Shown piece by piece: positions 34,024 through 43,697 of a DNA stretch of 64,000 bases (positions are counted from its first letter, which is position 1; every line of letters starts with the position of its first letter). The translations under genes were made by a program, and so were the position numbers. The notes under the pieces were generated by a model. That model saw only the letters and a program-made list of their open reading frames with translations. It had not been told where the DNA came from and searched no databases. Source of the DNA: Monocercomonoides exilis (lineage: Eukaryota; Preaxostyla; Oxymonadida; Polymastigidae); the NCBI GenBank assembly GCA_001643675.2, contig LSRY02000033.1:868001-932000 (forward strand), in the 5' to 3' direction.

Positions 34024-36871
34024 AGGGTGTGGAATGTCTCATCCATTTTGGAGGATTAGTCTTTACATTATCAATCCACAACATGGCCATTGTTTTTTCA
34101 TTCTTATCGGCAAGGGTTATATCGTGTCTCATCCATTCTGGTGGCTCTGTCTTTACAAGTACAATCCACATCATGGCCATTGTTTTTCCGTATTTATTAG
34201 CAAGCGTAATTTCATGTCGCATCCACTTCGGAGGTTCGATTTTGAAATATTGTATCCACATCATGGCCATTGTCCATCCGTTCCTTTCTGTTAGTGTTAT
34301 GTCATGCCTCATCCATTCTGGTGGCTCTGTCTTGACATTTTCAATCCATATCATGGCCATTGTCCATCCATTACAACATGCAATTGTAATGTCATGTCTC
34401 ATCCATTCTGGTGGTTCTGTTTTGACGTATCTAATCCAATGCATGGCCATTGTCCACTCGTTATTGCTTCCAAGTGTGATATCGTGTCTCATCCATTCTG
34501 GAGGTTCTTTTTTGACATTTATGATCCAGTGCATGGCCATTGTTTTTCCATCCTTATCAGCAATCGTAATTTCGTGTCGCATCCACTCTGGAGGTTCTTT
34601 TTTGACATTTATGATCCAGTGCATGGCCATTGTTCTTCCTTCTTTATCAGCAAGGGTTATATCGTGTCTCATCCAATTGGGTGGTTCTGTCTCCACATTT
34701 TCAATCCATATCATGGCCATTGTGTTTCCGTCATCATCTGCAAGAGTAATATCGTGTCTCATCCACTCTGGAGGTTCTGTCTTGACATTTTCAATCCATA
34801 TCATGGCCATTGTACAACCTTTCTTGGATTTAAGGGTAATGTCATGCCTCATCCATTCGGGAGGTTCTGATTTCTTATCGATAATCCACAACATGGCCAT
34901 TGTTTTTCCATCCTTATCAGCAAGTGTGATGTCATGCCTCATCCATTCTGGTGGGTCAGTCTTCGCATATTCAATCCAATACATGGCCATTGTCCATCCT
35001 TTCTGATCATAAAGTTTGGCTTCATGCCTCATCCATTCTGGAGGTTCTGTCTTGACATTTATGATCCAGTGCATGGCCATTGTTTTTCCAAAATAACTTT
35101 GAAGTGTTACGCAATGTCGCATCCACTCTGGAGGTTCTGTCTTTACATAATCAATCCACCTCATTGCCATTGTATATCCATAAAAAGTTTTAAATGTAAT
35201 GGAATTCCTCATCCATTCTGGTGGTTCTGTTTTGACATATCTAATCCAATGCATGGCCATCGTCCCTATATCGATATCTTCAAGCGTAATGTTATGCCTC
35301 ATCCATTTTGGTGGTTCTGTTTGAACAAATCTAATCCATATCATGGCCATTGTATCTCCTTCTTCATTACCAAGTGTGTTGTCATGTCTCATCCATTTTG
35401 GAGGTTCTGTCTTGACAAAACAAATCCATAGCATTGCCATTGAACAATTAAACCAATCATTCACTGTTATTTGATGTCTCATCCATTTTGGAGGATTAGT
35501 CTTGACATTTTCAATCCAAACCATTGCCATTGTTCTTTTATCAAGATTAGCAAGGGTTATATCGTGTCTCATCCATTTTGGAGGATTGTTCTTGACATTT
35601 TCAATCCAAAGCATTGCCATTGTGTTTCCGTATTTATTAGCAAGCGTAATTTCATGTCGCATCCACTTCGGAGGTTCGATTTTGAAATATTGTATCCACA
35701 TCATGGCCATTGTCCATCCGTTCCTTTCTGTTAGTGTTATGTCATGCCTCATCCATTCTGGTGGCTCTGTCTTGACATTTTCAATCCATATCATGGCCAT
35801 TGTCCATCCATTACAACATGCAATTGTAATGTCATGTCTCATCCATTCTGGTGGTTCTGTTTTGACGTATCTAATCCAATGCATGGCCATTGTCCACTCG
35901 TTATTGCTTCCAAGTGTGATATCGTGTCTCATCCATTCTGGAGGTTCTTTTTTAACATTTATGATCCAGTGCATGGCCATTGTTTTTCCATCCTTATCAG
36001 CAATCGTAATTTCGTGTCGCATCCACTCTGGAGGTTCTTTTTTGACATTTATGATCCAGTGCATGGCCATTGTTCTTCCTTCTTTATCAGCAAGGGTTAT
36101 ATCGTGTCTCATCCAATTGGGTGGTTCTGTCTCCACATTTTCAATCCATATCATGGCCATTGTGTTTCCGTCATCATCTGCAAGAGTAATATCGTGTCTC
36201 ATCCATTCTGGAGGTTCTGTCTTTACATAATCAATCCACCTCATTGCCATTGTATATCCATAAAAAGTTTTAAATGTAATGGAATTCCTCATCCATTCTG
36301 GTGGTTCTGTCTTCATGCTCTCTATCCAATGCATGGCCATCGTCCTTCCACTCTTATCAGGAAGTGTGGCTCTATGTCTCATCCACTCCGGCGGTTCTGT
36401 TTGAACAAATCGAATCCAATACATGGCCATTGTCCATCCATTTTTATCAGCAAGTGCGATGTCATGTCTCATCCATTCTGGTGGTTCTATTTTTAGGTGT
36501 GTAATCCATATCATTGCCATTGTTATTCCATTATTGCTTCCAAGCTTATTATTATGCCGCATCCACTCTGGCGGTTCTTTCTTTACAGTAATAATCCAAT
36601 GCATTGCCGTTGTCCACCCACCCTTGTTAGCAAGTGCATTGTCATGACGCATCCATTCTGGTGGTTCCTTTTTGACGTTTATGATCCAATACATTGCCAT
36701 CGTACAACCACTGTTACTACCCATTGTAATGTCGTGTCGCATCCACTTTGGGGGTTCTGTTTTTTTCTCCACGATCCAGCGCATTGCTTTCGTTCTTCCT
36801 TCCTCATTCTTTTTGAAATGAGCACCATTATTCTTTGGGAACATTGCTTTGCTTTCATTCTTAAAGCTCAT
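34022..36871 (-). CDS. Tandem 30-residue ankyrin-like repeat protein
   Basis: One uninterrupted minus-strand frame. The first in-frame ATG is at 36871, giving 949 residues. After an N-terminal lead of about 20 residues it is about 31 tandem copies of a 30-residue unit (90 bp). The typical unit reads WMRHDITLADKDGKTMAMHW followed by I--VK-EPPE. The core D--G-T-AM-W resembles the G-T-L--A core of ankyrin repeats, with Trp-Met and Pro-Pro-Glu replacing the usual loop. I infer a solenoid protein-binding surface; partners are unknown. The reading frame continues upstream to about 36979 without an ATG, so a missed 5' exon is possible. A block of units is duplicated at 1,440-bp spacing. Only conserved positions resist change between units (W, M, R, H, TMAM, W, PP), which argues for selection on protein. 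Confidence 0.75.
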   Translation of the reverse strand: MSFKNESKAMFPKNNGAHFKKNEEGRTKAMRWIVEKKTEPPKWMRHDITMGSNSGCTMAMYWIINVKKEPPEWMRHDNALANKGGWTTAMHWIITVKKEPPEWMRHNNKLGSNNGITMAMIWITHLKIEPPEWMRHDIALADKNGWTMAMYWIRFVQTEPPEWMRHRATLPDKSGRTMAMHWIESMKTEPPEWMRNSITFKTFYGYTMAMRWIDYVKTEPPEWMRHDITLADDDGNTMAMIWIENVETEPPNWMRHDITLADKEGRTMAMHWIINVKKEPPEWMRHEITIADKDGKTMAMHWIINVKKEPPEWMRHDITLGSNNEWTMAMHWIRYVKTEPPEWMRHDITIACCNGWTMAMIWIENVKTEPPEWMRHDITLTERNGWTMAMMWIQYFKIEPPKWMRHEITLANKYGNTMAMLWIENVKNNPPKWMRHDITLANLDKRTMAMVWIENVKTNPPKWMRHQITVNDWFNCSMAMLWICFVKTEPPKWMRHDNTLGNEEGDTMAMIWIRFVQTEPPKWMRHNITLEDIDIGTMAMHWIRYVKTEPPEWMRNSITFKTFYGYTMAMRWIDYVKTEPPEWMRHCVTLQSYFGKTMAMHWIINVKTEPPEWMRHEAKLYDQKGWTMAMYWIEYAKTDPPEWMRHDITLADKDGKTMAMLWIIDKKSEPPEWMRHDITLKSKKGCTMAMIWIENVKTEPPEWMRHDITLADDDGNTMAMIWIENVETEPPNWMRHDITLADKEGRTMAMHWIINVKKEPPEWMRHEITIADKDGKTMAMHWIINVKKEPPEWMRHDITLGSNNEWTMAMHWIRYVKTEPPEWMRHDITIACCNGWTMAMIWIENVKTEPPEWMRHDITLTERNGWTMAMMWIQYFKIEPPKWMRHEITLANKYGKTMAMMWIVLVKTEPPEWMRHDITLADKNEKTMAMLWIDNVKTNPPKWMRHSTP
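34188..34764 (-). repeat. Copy 1 of near-identical block of repeat units
   Basis: This block of about 6.4 units matches 35628-36204 with about two mismatches (one at the GAC/AAC position of 34514 versus 35954, one near 34766/36206), at an offset of exactly 16 units (1,440 bp). Neighbouring units are much more diverged, so the duplication or gene conversion is recent. Confidence 0.85.
35628..36204 (-). repeat. Copy 2 of near-identical block of repeat units
   Basis: Partner of 34188-34764. Immediately after this block, 36211-36310 is identical to 35131-35230 (offset 1,080 bp, 12 units). This copy is therefore a mosaic joining two parts of the array, as expected from unequal exchange or gene conversion. 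Confidence 0.85.
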
Positions 36872-37486
36872 TGATATTGTGAATTTGTTTATACAACAGC
36901 TTAGAAATTGGTCAACAGAAGTTTGATGCAATTTATCGCAAAAACTTTGTTGATCACACCATAACAATGGAAATACCAAAGTTGGATGTCTTTTTTCATT
37001 TTGTTCAAAATCAAAATATCATAATTTTTTTTTAACTATAAAATAAAAGTCAGGAGGATGTTTAGAAAATTATTTGTTACATTATTAACGTAATCACATT
37101 TCAACAATTGTTTTATTCGAATTTCTTCAACAATAAATCAAAAAAGCTATAAAAATGGAATCAATTGATACCTATTTAAATCACACCTATTATATTTATA
37201 TATTTTTTGTGTTTTTTCTTAAATAAGCTCTGAATTGATGATTTTTTAGTGTTTTGTGACTAATCATTTTCGCGTCTCATTTGCCAAGATAAAGAAAAGG
37301 AAAAAATGTTAGCGTTTTCCTATAAAATCCTATTTTTTTCAGTAAATTAATTAGACCGATGAGACACGACAAGCAAATTTTAGTTGCCGTCTGTCACAAA
37401 AAAAAAGAAAAAAAAAGAATGAAAAAAGAAAAAAAAATGAAAAAAGATAAATGAAAAAATTTTTTGTAAAATTAAATAAATTAAAA
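36872..37486. other. Intergenic, AT-rich
   Basis: About 600 bp upstream of the repeat gene. It includes a short region (36872-36980) still open in the repeat-gene frame. The rest is A/T-rich with A runs and A/G-rich low complexity near 37400-37450; nothing else is supported. Confidence 0.5.
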
Positions 37487-37503
37487 TAACCCTGGGTGAC
37501 GTG
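37487..37503 (+). repeat. Left end of candidate outer inverted repeat
   Basis: TAACCCTGGGTGACGTG; pairs with 43681-43697 at 16 of 17 positions. Confidence 0.55.
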
Positions 37504-37550
37504 AAGTGAAAATTTCTTCACGTCCGTCACAAGTTTTCCACTTCAGTCAG

Positions 37551-37611
<61 letters not shown>
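37551..37611 (+). repeat. Poly(A) run of about 61 bases
   Basis: An uninterrupted A run directly after CTTCAGTCAG, 48 bp inside the left end of the candidate outer element. It may be a homopolymer expansion or the trace of a retroposed RNA. Its exact length is the kind of thing sequencing gets wrong. Confidence 0.9.
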
Positions 37612-37613
<2 letters not shown>

Positions 37614-39830
37614 TTTTACGAAGGAAAAGACAATGGAAATATTATATCAACAAAAATGTTCTTAAATAATGTCTTTTTGAGATTTAAAATGATTGATCAT
37701 GAAATCCCATAACAGAATGATTCAAGTGATAAAACGAGTTTCTTTATATGCATACCGATAAGCACAAAGATTTTTTAACTGAATTGTGTGAAAATTGATA
37801 TTGTTACGAATTTTATTGGTTTGAATCGCATTAAAAATATTATCATTTCATCTTTTTATTTGCTCAATAAGATTAACAAACGTTGTGCAGTTTCATTGCT
37901 GTGATAATTTTGAAAAAGCAGACAAATTGAATGCCATCAAAAAATATCTCAGTCAGTCCATGCTGATATGTTTGATTCACTGTTTATTGCATTTTATTAT
38001 TAATTATCTATTGGAGAATTGTTCACTGAACTGGAGCATTACAATGAATGTGAACAGAAAAAGAAAATCGGATAAACGGGAAAACTTATTAGTGAAATGA
38101 ATAAAGATGAGATAAAATTCGTTTTTACAGTGGAGTTATTCAACAAAATGGACAAAATGATCGAAGAAAAGAAAATGTGAATGGAAAATGCTCTAATATT
38201 TATGAAGCATATTGCATATTGGCTTGAAATGAAAGGCATATAGCGATATCGTTTTAGAGATTCTCTGTTGAACAAAAGATTTGAGAAGATGATTGTTGAA
38301 AAAGATCAGAAAAAAGAAGAAAAGGATGAAAAGATTGTTGTTAATGTTTGCGAATGCTTTCTTTTGATCAGCTTTTCCACATCATCGGAATTGATATCAA
38401 TTTGCGTTCCATATCTTATGAAAGCAGCATCAAGGAAGATAACAAAGAAGCAAAGAAAGAAGAAAAAATGTCATTACTGGCTTTGACTAATATAAGGAGA
38501 TATGAAGTGTGTAATTATGTTAAAAATTTTTGTTTAATAATTTTTTTCTCATTTTAAAAAACCTGTGTCACAGGAAGTGCATTTGAAGGAAATAACAGAA
38601 ATCATCGAATATTATCAATGGCATCACAAAATGCACAATTTGCTTATCTATCAGTTTTGAAGTTTTAGACTGACGGATTTTTCATGAAAAGATAGCTGGA
38701 AGGTGTTGTTGTGAATGAGGTGCGTTTTGCAAAAGAAGCAAGAAAAAAAATAGAAGAATTGACAAAGTGTATTCGTTGGAAGAGAAAAGAAGCAAACGAA
38801 GGAATAGCTTATGTTAGATGTCTCCGAACATTTGAAAATTTTTTGTTTTTGTAAAAATTGTGAATGAAGAATAAGTTGGATTTATTGGCAGCGTTTTTCA
38901 GGTATTTCTAGTTGCGAAGAATTGTCACTGAGTAATGAACAACAAGTGCATTTATTCCAAGAGAAATACAGTGGTAAGGAAAGCTTTAAAAGTTGAAGAC
39001 TGGATGAAGAGTTGCGCGGCTGAAACTATATTGAAAGAACTTCAGTAATTAACACAAAATAACTGAATGACACGTTTAAGAATTGAATTGTTTGTATTTC
39101 TTTTTGAAACTTTTTTAAAGATTGGATGAAAATACAGATAATGAAATGAAAAAAGCAAAAAGGAAATATTTGAAAAGGAACAAGAAAAATATTAAAGTGT
39201 AATCATTTTGTTTCATGAAATTCATCATTAATTGCAACAAAATTTTGATGGTTTTGATTTTTAGTTTATTTTTATTGACCATTTTATGAAAGAGTGATGA
39301 ATGGAGAAAATTTGCATATCAAACTGAAATTTTTTTTATTTCACATAATTGAAAACAAAGACATTTTTTCAAGCATTTTTCTATGATTTTCAATCAAGAA
39401 TATGTTATTTAAAATGATATGAATAGAGAATTATTGGTAATTTTTTTAAATTCAAATTTCAGCCATTCCTCTTCGAAAATCTTCTTCCAACAACTTCCAT
39501 GAATATCAGTAATATGAAAAAAGTGAATAATATTTCATTCTCTCGTTGTTCCAATCTGTATCTCCTCCATTTCTTTTTCAAGTTAAAGTTCATCTCACCT
39601 CCTCAATTATTCCGCTTCAATTACCTAAATTTCAAACAACCTCAGAAGAGAGAAGTTGAAATTGAATAAAACCTAATCGCAAAAAATATAAATAAATGAT
39701 AAGAAGTTTTGAAAGTTATCAAATTAGAAAAATTTTGTTCTCTAAATGTAGAGGAAAGTTATAATTCTGATGATAAAAGGAATTGCCATTAGCTTTGTTT
39801 CATTTATTTAACACATCTCAAATGTTTGAG
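37612..39830. other. AT-rich DNA with degraded coding traces
   Basis: About 2.2 kb with short Lys/Glu-rich reading frames (for example 38268-38490 and around 38690-38830) broken by many stops. They may be remains of decayed genes, but I cannot assign them to a family. No intact gene, RNA or repeat is supported. Confidence 0.4.
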
Positions 39831-40162
39831 GGCATAAGTGAAACTGCGTCCCTTTTGTAATTCTTGTTTTTAGACATTAATTTTGTGATGTTTGAAATGC
39901 AAAAATTATTTAAAAACTTTTGTATGGACCGGTTTTTCGCAAAAATTTTTGTTTCTCATGAAAAAACCATTTTTAAAAATGACCCATAAATATGAGTATT
40001 TTTACAAATTTTTAATAAAATAAGATAATTATGAAATAAAAAGTGTATAAAAGGTCTTTAATTATTATATACTCTTATTATATTAATTAATTTTTGAAAA
40101 ATAAAACATTCAAAAAAAAAACAAATAAATTAAAAAATTAAATATATTGATCAATCCCACAA
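39831..40162 (+). repeat. Left inverted arm of the inner element
   Basis: About 332 bp beginning GGCATAAGTG. It runs through GACCGGTTTTTCGC, a stretch of AT-rich DNA and ends near TTGATCAATCCCACAA. It matches the right arm with very few differences, so both arms are of similar, recent age. Confidence 0.9.
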
Positions 40163-40679
40163 CTAAATTTTTAATATTCAAAAAATAAAAAATTAGTTTC
40201 TTTCATCGTGAATTGAATTCTCGTTTGCGAACATATAACGAATCATATATATAAATATAGTTTTAAAGTGTGTGAATAATAATTATCAATATATCATTCA
40301 AATCTTTATGAATTTTGTTTATGATTTTTAATATGAAAATTTATGTGCAGTTTGAGGATGTTTATGTTACACAATGATGATCATGAATAAAGAAGAACAA
40401 ACAAATCGTGTGAAACATTCTTTTTAATTATTAACATTGTATTATTAAAAATTTTGACAAAACTCATAAAATATCATTTATTTTCGTTTAAATATAACGA
40501 ATATTGAAGGCTAGACTATAATCAACACAGCGGCATCAGTATAAGAGGAAGAAAAGTTTATATAGATAAAAGAAACGAATTATAAAAGACACACGCAGTT
40601 AAATTAAAGGTCAATGCCTACACTACATAAGCTGGAAAAGATATTTTTTGAATGAAACAATATTGGATTGAAGAACAAT
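40163..40679. other. AT-rich interior of the inner element
   Basis: About 500 bp between the left arm and the surface-gene remnant. No coding or repeat signal beyond A/T-rich DNA. Confidence 0.5.
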
Positions 40680-41860
40680 TAAATGAAATTCCAGTTTTAT
40701 CTTCGAGAAGGCCGTCACTCACGGATGAATGCGATTTATGGAATTGATGGTTGTGAACACACAAATGATGCTGATCTTATTGATTTTGTTGCGATCCATC
40801 AGAGCGAAACGGTCATTGTGAGCAGTGGGAATGAATCGAACGGGAAGCAATGTTGAATTAACACATTTCCATATGATTCAATTAATCATGGGCTTGTGCA
40901 TCTGACATCTGAATATGTGAGTCTATTGTATGTTGAAGCAGAGAGCGTAATTGGAAGAGAAATAAATCCGAATGAGATGGGTTTTAAAGAAGGAGAAGGT
41001 ATTGAGAAAAACACATCTCTGCGGATATTGGATGAGGGATATCAATTGGGAGGAATAGCGAGTGAAAGAGGATCATCATTTTTCATCCCTGTCTTGGAAG
41101 AAGTGAAGAGCACAACACAGGCGAGTGGGGGCATGGACTTGAGCATTCGTGGGAAGCTGTTTCTTCCTCACAAATTGTCACAAGAGATAAGTATGAAAGA
41201 TGGGGATGAAGAGGAGATTGTGAGAAAAGGGATTGAAGAAGAAGGGTTTGTGTCAGAGAATGAGATTCACTCACTTGTTACACGTTCAGAATGGGGGAAA
41301 GTGAGAGAAGAGACAGAAGTGAGTGTGTGGATTGTGTTTGGAAAAGCTGATTCTCCTTTATCAACAGAGCCATTTATTGTGAAGAACAGAAGTGAAAGTC
41401 AGTCAAGAGGAAATGAAAGAATTGTTGAGGAAGGAAAAGAAGGAAAATCATATTTGTTGCTAATAGTTACAATCATGGCAGCTGTTCTATAAATTGTTTT
41501 GATTGCGTCTGTGATATTGGCAGTCAGATGGAGAAAACAAAAGAGATGAACAAAGGAATTGGAAGAGATTGTGAATGACACAGTGAAAAAGGATCCGAAG
41601 GCATTTGAGATGGTGACGATGGAGATGTCACCGGAGGAGCTGCTGAAGAGAGCAGAGAGAGCAGAGAGGGAGGGAGGGAAAGAGAGAGAGGGAAAGAGAT
41701 GGAATGAGGGAGGGAAAGGGAAAGGGAAGGCAATTTTGAGAAGAAGACAAAGATGTTGAGAAAAGAAGAAGAGGATTGAGAATATGAAGAGAGAGAAAGA
41801 GACAAGCGAAGAGAAAGGGATAGAGATAGAGATAGAGAGAGAATTTGAAACTTCTTGAAA
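40680..41860 (+). pseudogene. Dead surface-protein gene (oxymonad-type membrane protein)
   Basis: The frame from 40896 runs open for 198 codons, then is broken by TAA inside the transmembrane segment (about 41489) and TGA soon after (about 41547). The same frame resumes both times, so these are point nonsense changes rather than frameshifts. The extracellular part includes GIASERGSSFFIPVLEEVKS and GKLFLPHKLSQEIS. A hydrophobic segment LLLIVTIMAAVL-IVLIASVILAV follows, then a basic RWRKQKR stop-transfer and TKELEEIVNDTVKKDPKAFE. The tail dissolves into a GA-rich tract (41640-41850). I recall a closely similar juxtamembrane module in large oxymonad surface protein families with kinase-like tails; this is memory, not a search. 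Upstream (40680-40890) the frame is degraded. Confidence 0.65.
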
Positions 41861-42508
41861 TGGATATATTGTTCATTCTGTTATTTATTTGTTATTTTTT
41901 AATCAAGCTATTTTTTCGTAGTTTTTTTGATATTCCAAATAAGTGAATCATGGAATTAAAAGACTGGTGAATAAAATGAACACTCTTTTTTCTCAATGAA
42001 CTGATTGAGTATTTAATAAGCGATAAGGAAAAATAAATATGAAATAACTATATTTTTCCTCAATGAAATTCTTTTTAAAGGAGAAACCTTAAAAATTCAT
42101 TCGTTTATTTTTTAAAAGAAATCACAATATGAACATAAAAAAAATTATTGATAATATCAAATTGAATCGTATATCAATTAACGGAATGCTGAAATGAACA
42201 TAAAAAAGAAAAAGACAAAATATGAATAATAAAAATGAACATTTGAGAAATAGAAATATTATGCAATACTAACAAAAAAGAGGAATTAATAAATAGCATT
42301 TTCAAAACTGAATCATTTCTGAAATGAACAAGAATGATCTTTGTTATTCAAAATGAATATGCGCAGCCTGTTGTAGCGAATTCTAAAGTTAATTTTCATC
42401 CATTTGTGTGAATTATAATTAACATATAGTGAAAGGAAGATTTGCCAGAATTTGCGCAATCTATCATGCAAAAAAGCAAAAGCAAACATCTTGATTATGT
42501 GAAAATAT
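41861..42508. other. AT-rich interior of the inner element
   Basis: About 650 bp between the surface-gene remnant and the right arm. Recurrent phrases such as AAATGAACA and ATGAACATAAAAAA occur loosely, but there is no clear tandem repeat and no ORF. Confidence 0.5.
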
Positions 42509-43240
42509 AATTGTGGGATTGATCAATATACAGATATCGCATAAAATACCGGACATCGCACAAAATACCGGACAAGATCGATATCTCAATAACAGCAAGA
42601 AGAAAAATTCTGTTAAATTTCCTCTTAACATATTTCATTAATACAAACTCACGTGACATACAAGACATTCAGGACAGCTTCGCTTGATCTCAGAAAAAAT
42701 ATATATCAAAATCTCGGAGAAATAGGATTTTGAGTTTCTCCGAAATTTCGATATATATTTTTTCTGAGATCAAGCGAAGCTGTCCTGAATGTCTTGTATG
42801 TCACGTGAGTTTGTATTAATGAAATATGTTAAGAGGAAATTTAACAGAATTTTTCTTCTTGCTGTTATTGAGATATCGATCTTGTCCGGTATTTTGTGCG
42901 ATGTCCGGTATTTTATGCGATATCTGTATTCAATTTTTTAATTTATTTGTTTTTTTTTTGAATGTTTTATTTTTCAAAAATTAATTAATATAATAAGAGT
43001 ATATAATAATTAAAGACCTTTTATACACTTTTTATTTCATAATTATCTTATTTTATTAAAAATTTGTAAAAATACTCATATTTATGGGTCATTTTTAAAA
43101 ATGGTTTTTTCATGAGAAACAAAAATTTTTGCGAAAAACCGGTCCATACAAAAGTTTTTAAATAATTTTTGCATTTCAAACATCACAAAATTAATGTCTA
43201 AAAACAAGAATTACAAAAGGGACGCAGTTTCACTTATGCC
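42509..43240 (-). repeat. Right inverted arm of the inner element, split by an insertion
   Basis: Two parts: 42509-42529 (TTGTGGGATTGATCAATAT) and 42928-43240, which together pair with 39831-40162. Removing 42530-42927 restores a continuous match to the left arm with one C/T difference at the join region. The inserted sequence therefore arrived after the arms existed. Confidence 0.9.
42530..42927. mobile_element. 398-bp foldback (near-perfect palindrome) inserted in the right arm
   Basis: Two arms of exactly 193 bp (42530-42722 and 42735-42927) around a 12-base loop. They start ACAGATATCGCATAAAATAC and end with its complement. I see only a couple of mismatches, close to the loop. Each arm carries two tandem copies of a unit like TCGCAYAAAATACCGGACA. 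The element sits inside the inner element's right arm. The flanks ...GATCAATAT and ATTCAATTT... join to match the left arm with no extra bases, so no target-site duplication is needed (an AT dinucleotide is ambiguous). Likely a MITE or foldback transposon; the family is unrecognised. Confidence 0.85.
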
Positions 43241-43680
43241 TTATTTTGTGGATTTTTCAGATTTGACATAGCCTCTTTCATTAAAATAGTTGAATAATTT
43301 TAAATATTAAGAAAATTTTAGGTTGTTTTTTCAAAATAATTAAATCAAAACTTTCTTTTTCTCAAACCGGTTCATCTTGTTCTTTTGCTCATTCTTTTCA
43401 CATTTTCGAATTATTGACCTGAAGTGACGTCATTGACGTCAGTGACTTCAGTGACGTATCAAAATTCCGATTTCCGCTTTCACGTCAGTGAAATATGCAT
43501 TATGGAAAATTCGATTTGGAATAAAAAAACAAGTTTTACACAAAAATTGAAGAAAATGGTTTTAAAATGAAAAATATTAATTGTAATGAATATCTGAATT
43601 ATAATTTTTAATTTTTCTCTATTGACGTGGAAAAATCTGACACGTCCGTCAAAAATAGAAAAAGTCACGTCAGCAGTCAC
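43241..43680. other. AT-rich spacer with cluster of TGACGTCA-like words
   Basis: No gene. The stretch 43420-43495 contains GTGACGTCATTGACGTCAGTGAC and further TGACGT/ACGTCA words. A second group lies at 43624-43680. These resemble bZIP/CREB-type palindromes but could simply be subterminal repeats of the outer element. Confidence 0.5.
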
Positions 43681-43697
43681 CACGTTACCCAGGGTTA
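43681..43697 (-). repeat. Right end of candidate outer inverted repeat
   Basis: Reads CACGTTACCCAGGGTTA on the plus strand; pairs with 37487-37503. The preceding 250 bp is rich in TGACGTCA-like words. Confidence 0.55.

Larger units (their letters stand above)
39831..43240. mobile_element. Inner 3.4-kb element with long inverted terminal arms
   Basis: The left arm 39831-40162 is the reverse complement of 42509-42529 joined to 42928-43240, almost base for base. The right arm is interrupted by the 398-bp palindrome. The outer tips start GGCATAAGTGAAACTGCGTC. Between the arms lie a dead surface-protein gene (about 40680-41860) and AT-rich DNA. No transposase is visible, so it is either non-autonomous or a large inverted duplication flanking captured sequence. 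No target-site duplication is evident beside the tips. Confidence 0.7.
37487..43697. mobile_element. Possible outer element bounded by 17-bp inverted repeats
   Basis: The left end TAACCCTGGGTGACGTG (37487-37503) and the reverse complement of 43681-43697 agree at 16 of 17 positions. Just inside both ends lie related words (CACGTCCGTCA on the left at about 37518-37528; its complement-side partner TGACACGTCCGTCA at about 43638-43651). The 6.2 kb between holds no intact gene that I can find, but does hold the 3.4-kb inner element. No clear target-site duplication is seen. This may be a non-autonomous or decayed DNA transposon, or an accident of two copies of a short dispersed repeat in opposite orientation. 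Confidence 0.4.

Noticed and set aside
34029-36504. Plus-strand open frames of up to 325 codons rich in His, Ile, Cys and Pro across the repeat array
   Set aside because: A 90-bp period is a multiple of three, so all frames repeat and stay open. Only the minus-strand frame covers the whole array, starts with ATG and keeps a coherent repeat core.
34022-36871. CRISPR-like or satellite array
   Set aside because: Units have no separate spacer and no identical repeats; they are coding, 90 bp, diverged in step with protein constraint, and the genome is eukaryotic.
37506-37712. 68-codon frame with a poly-Lys run
   Set aside because: It is simply the translation of the 61-base poly(A) tract.
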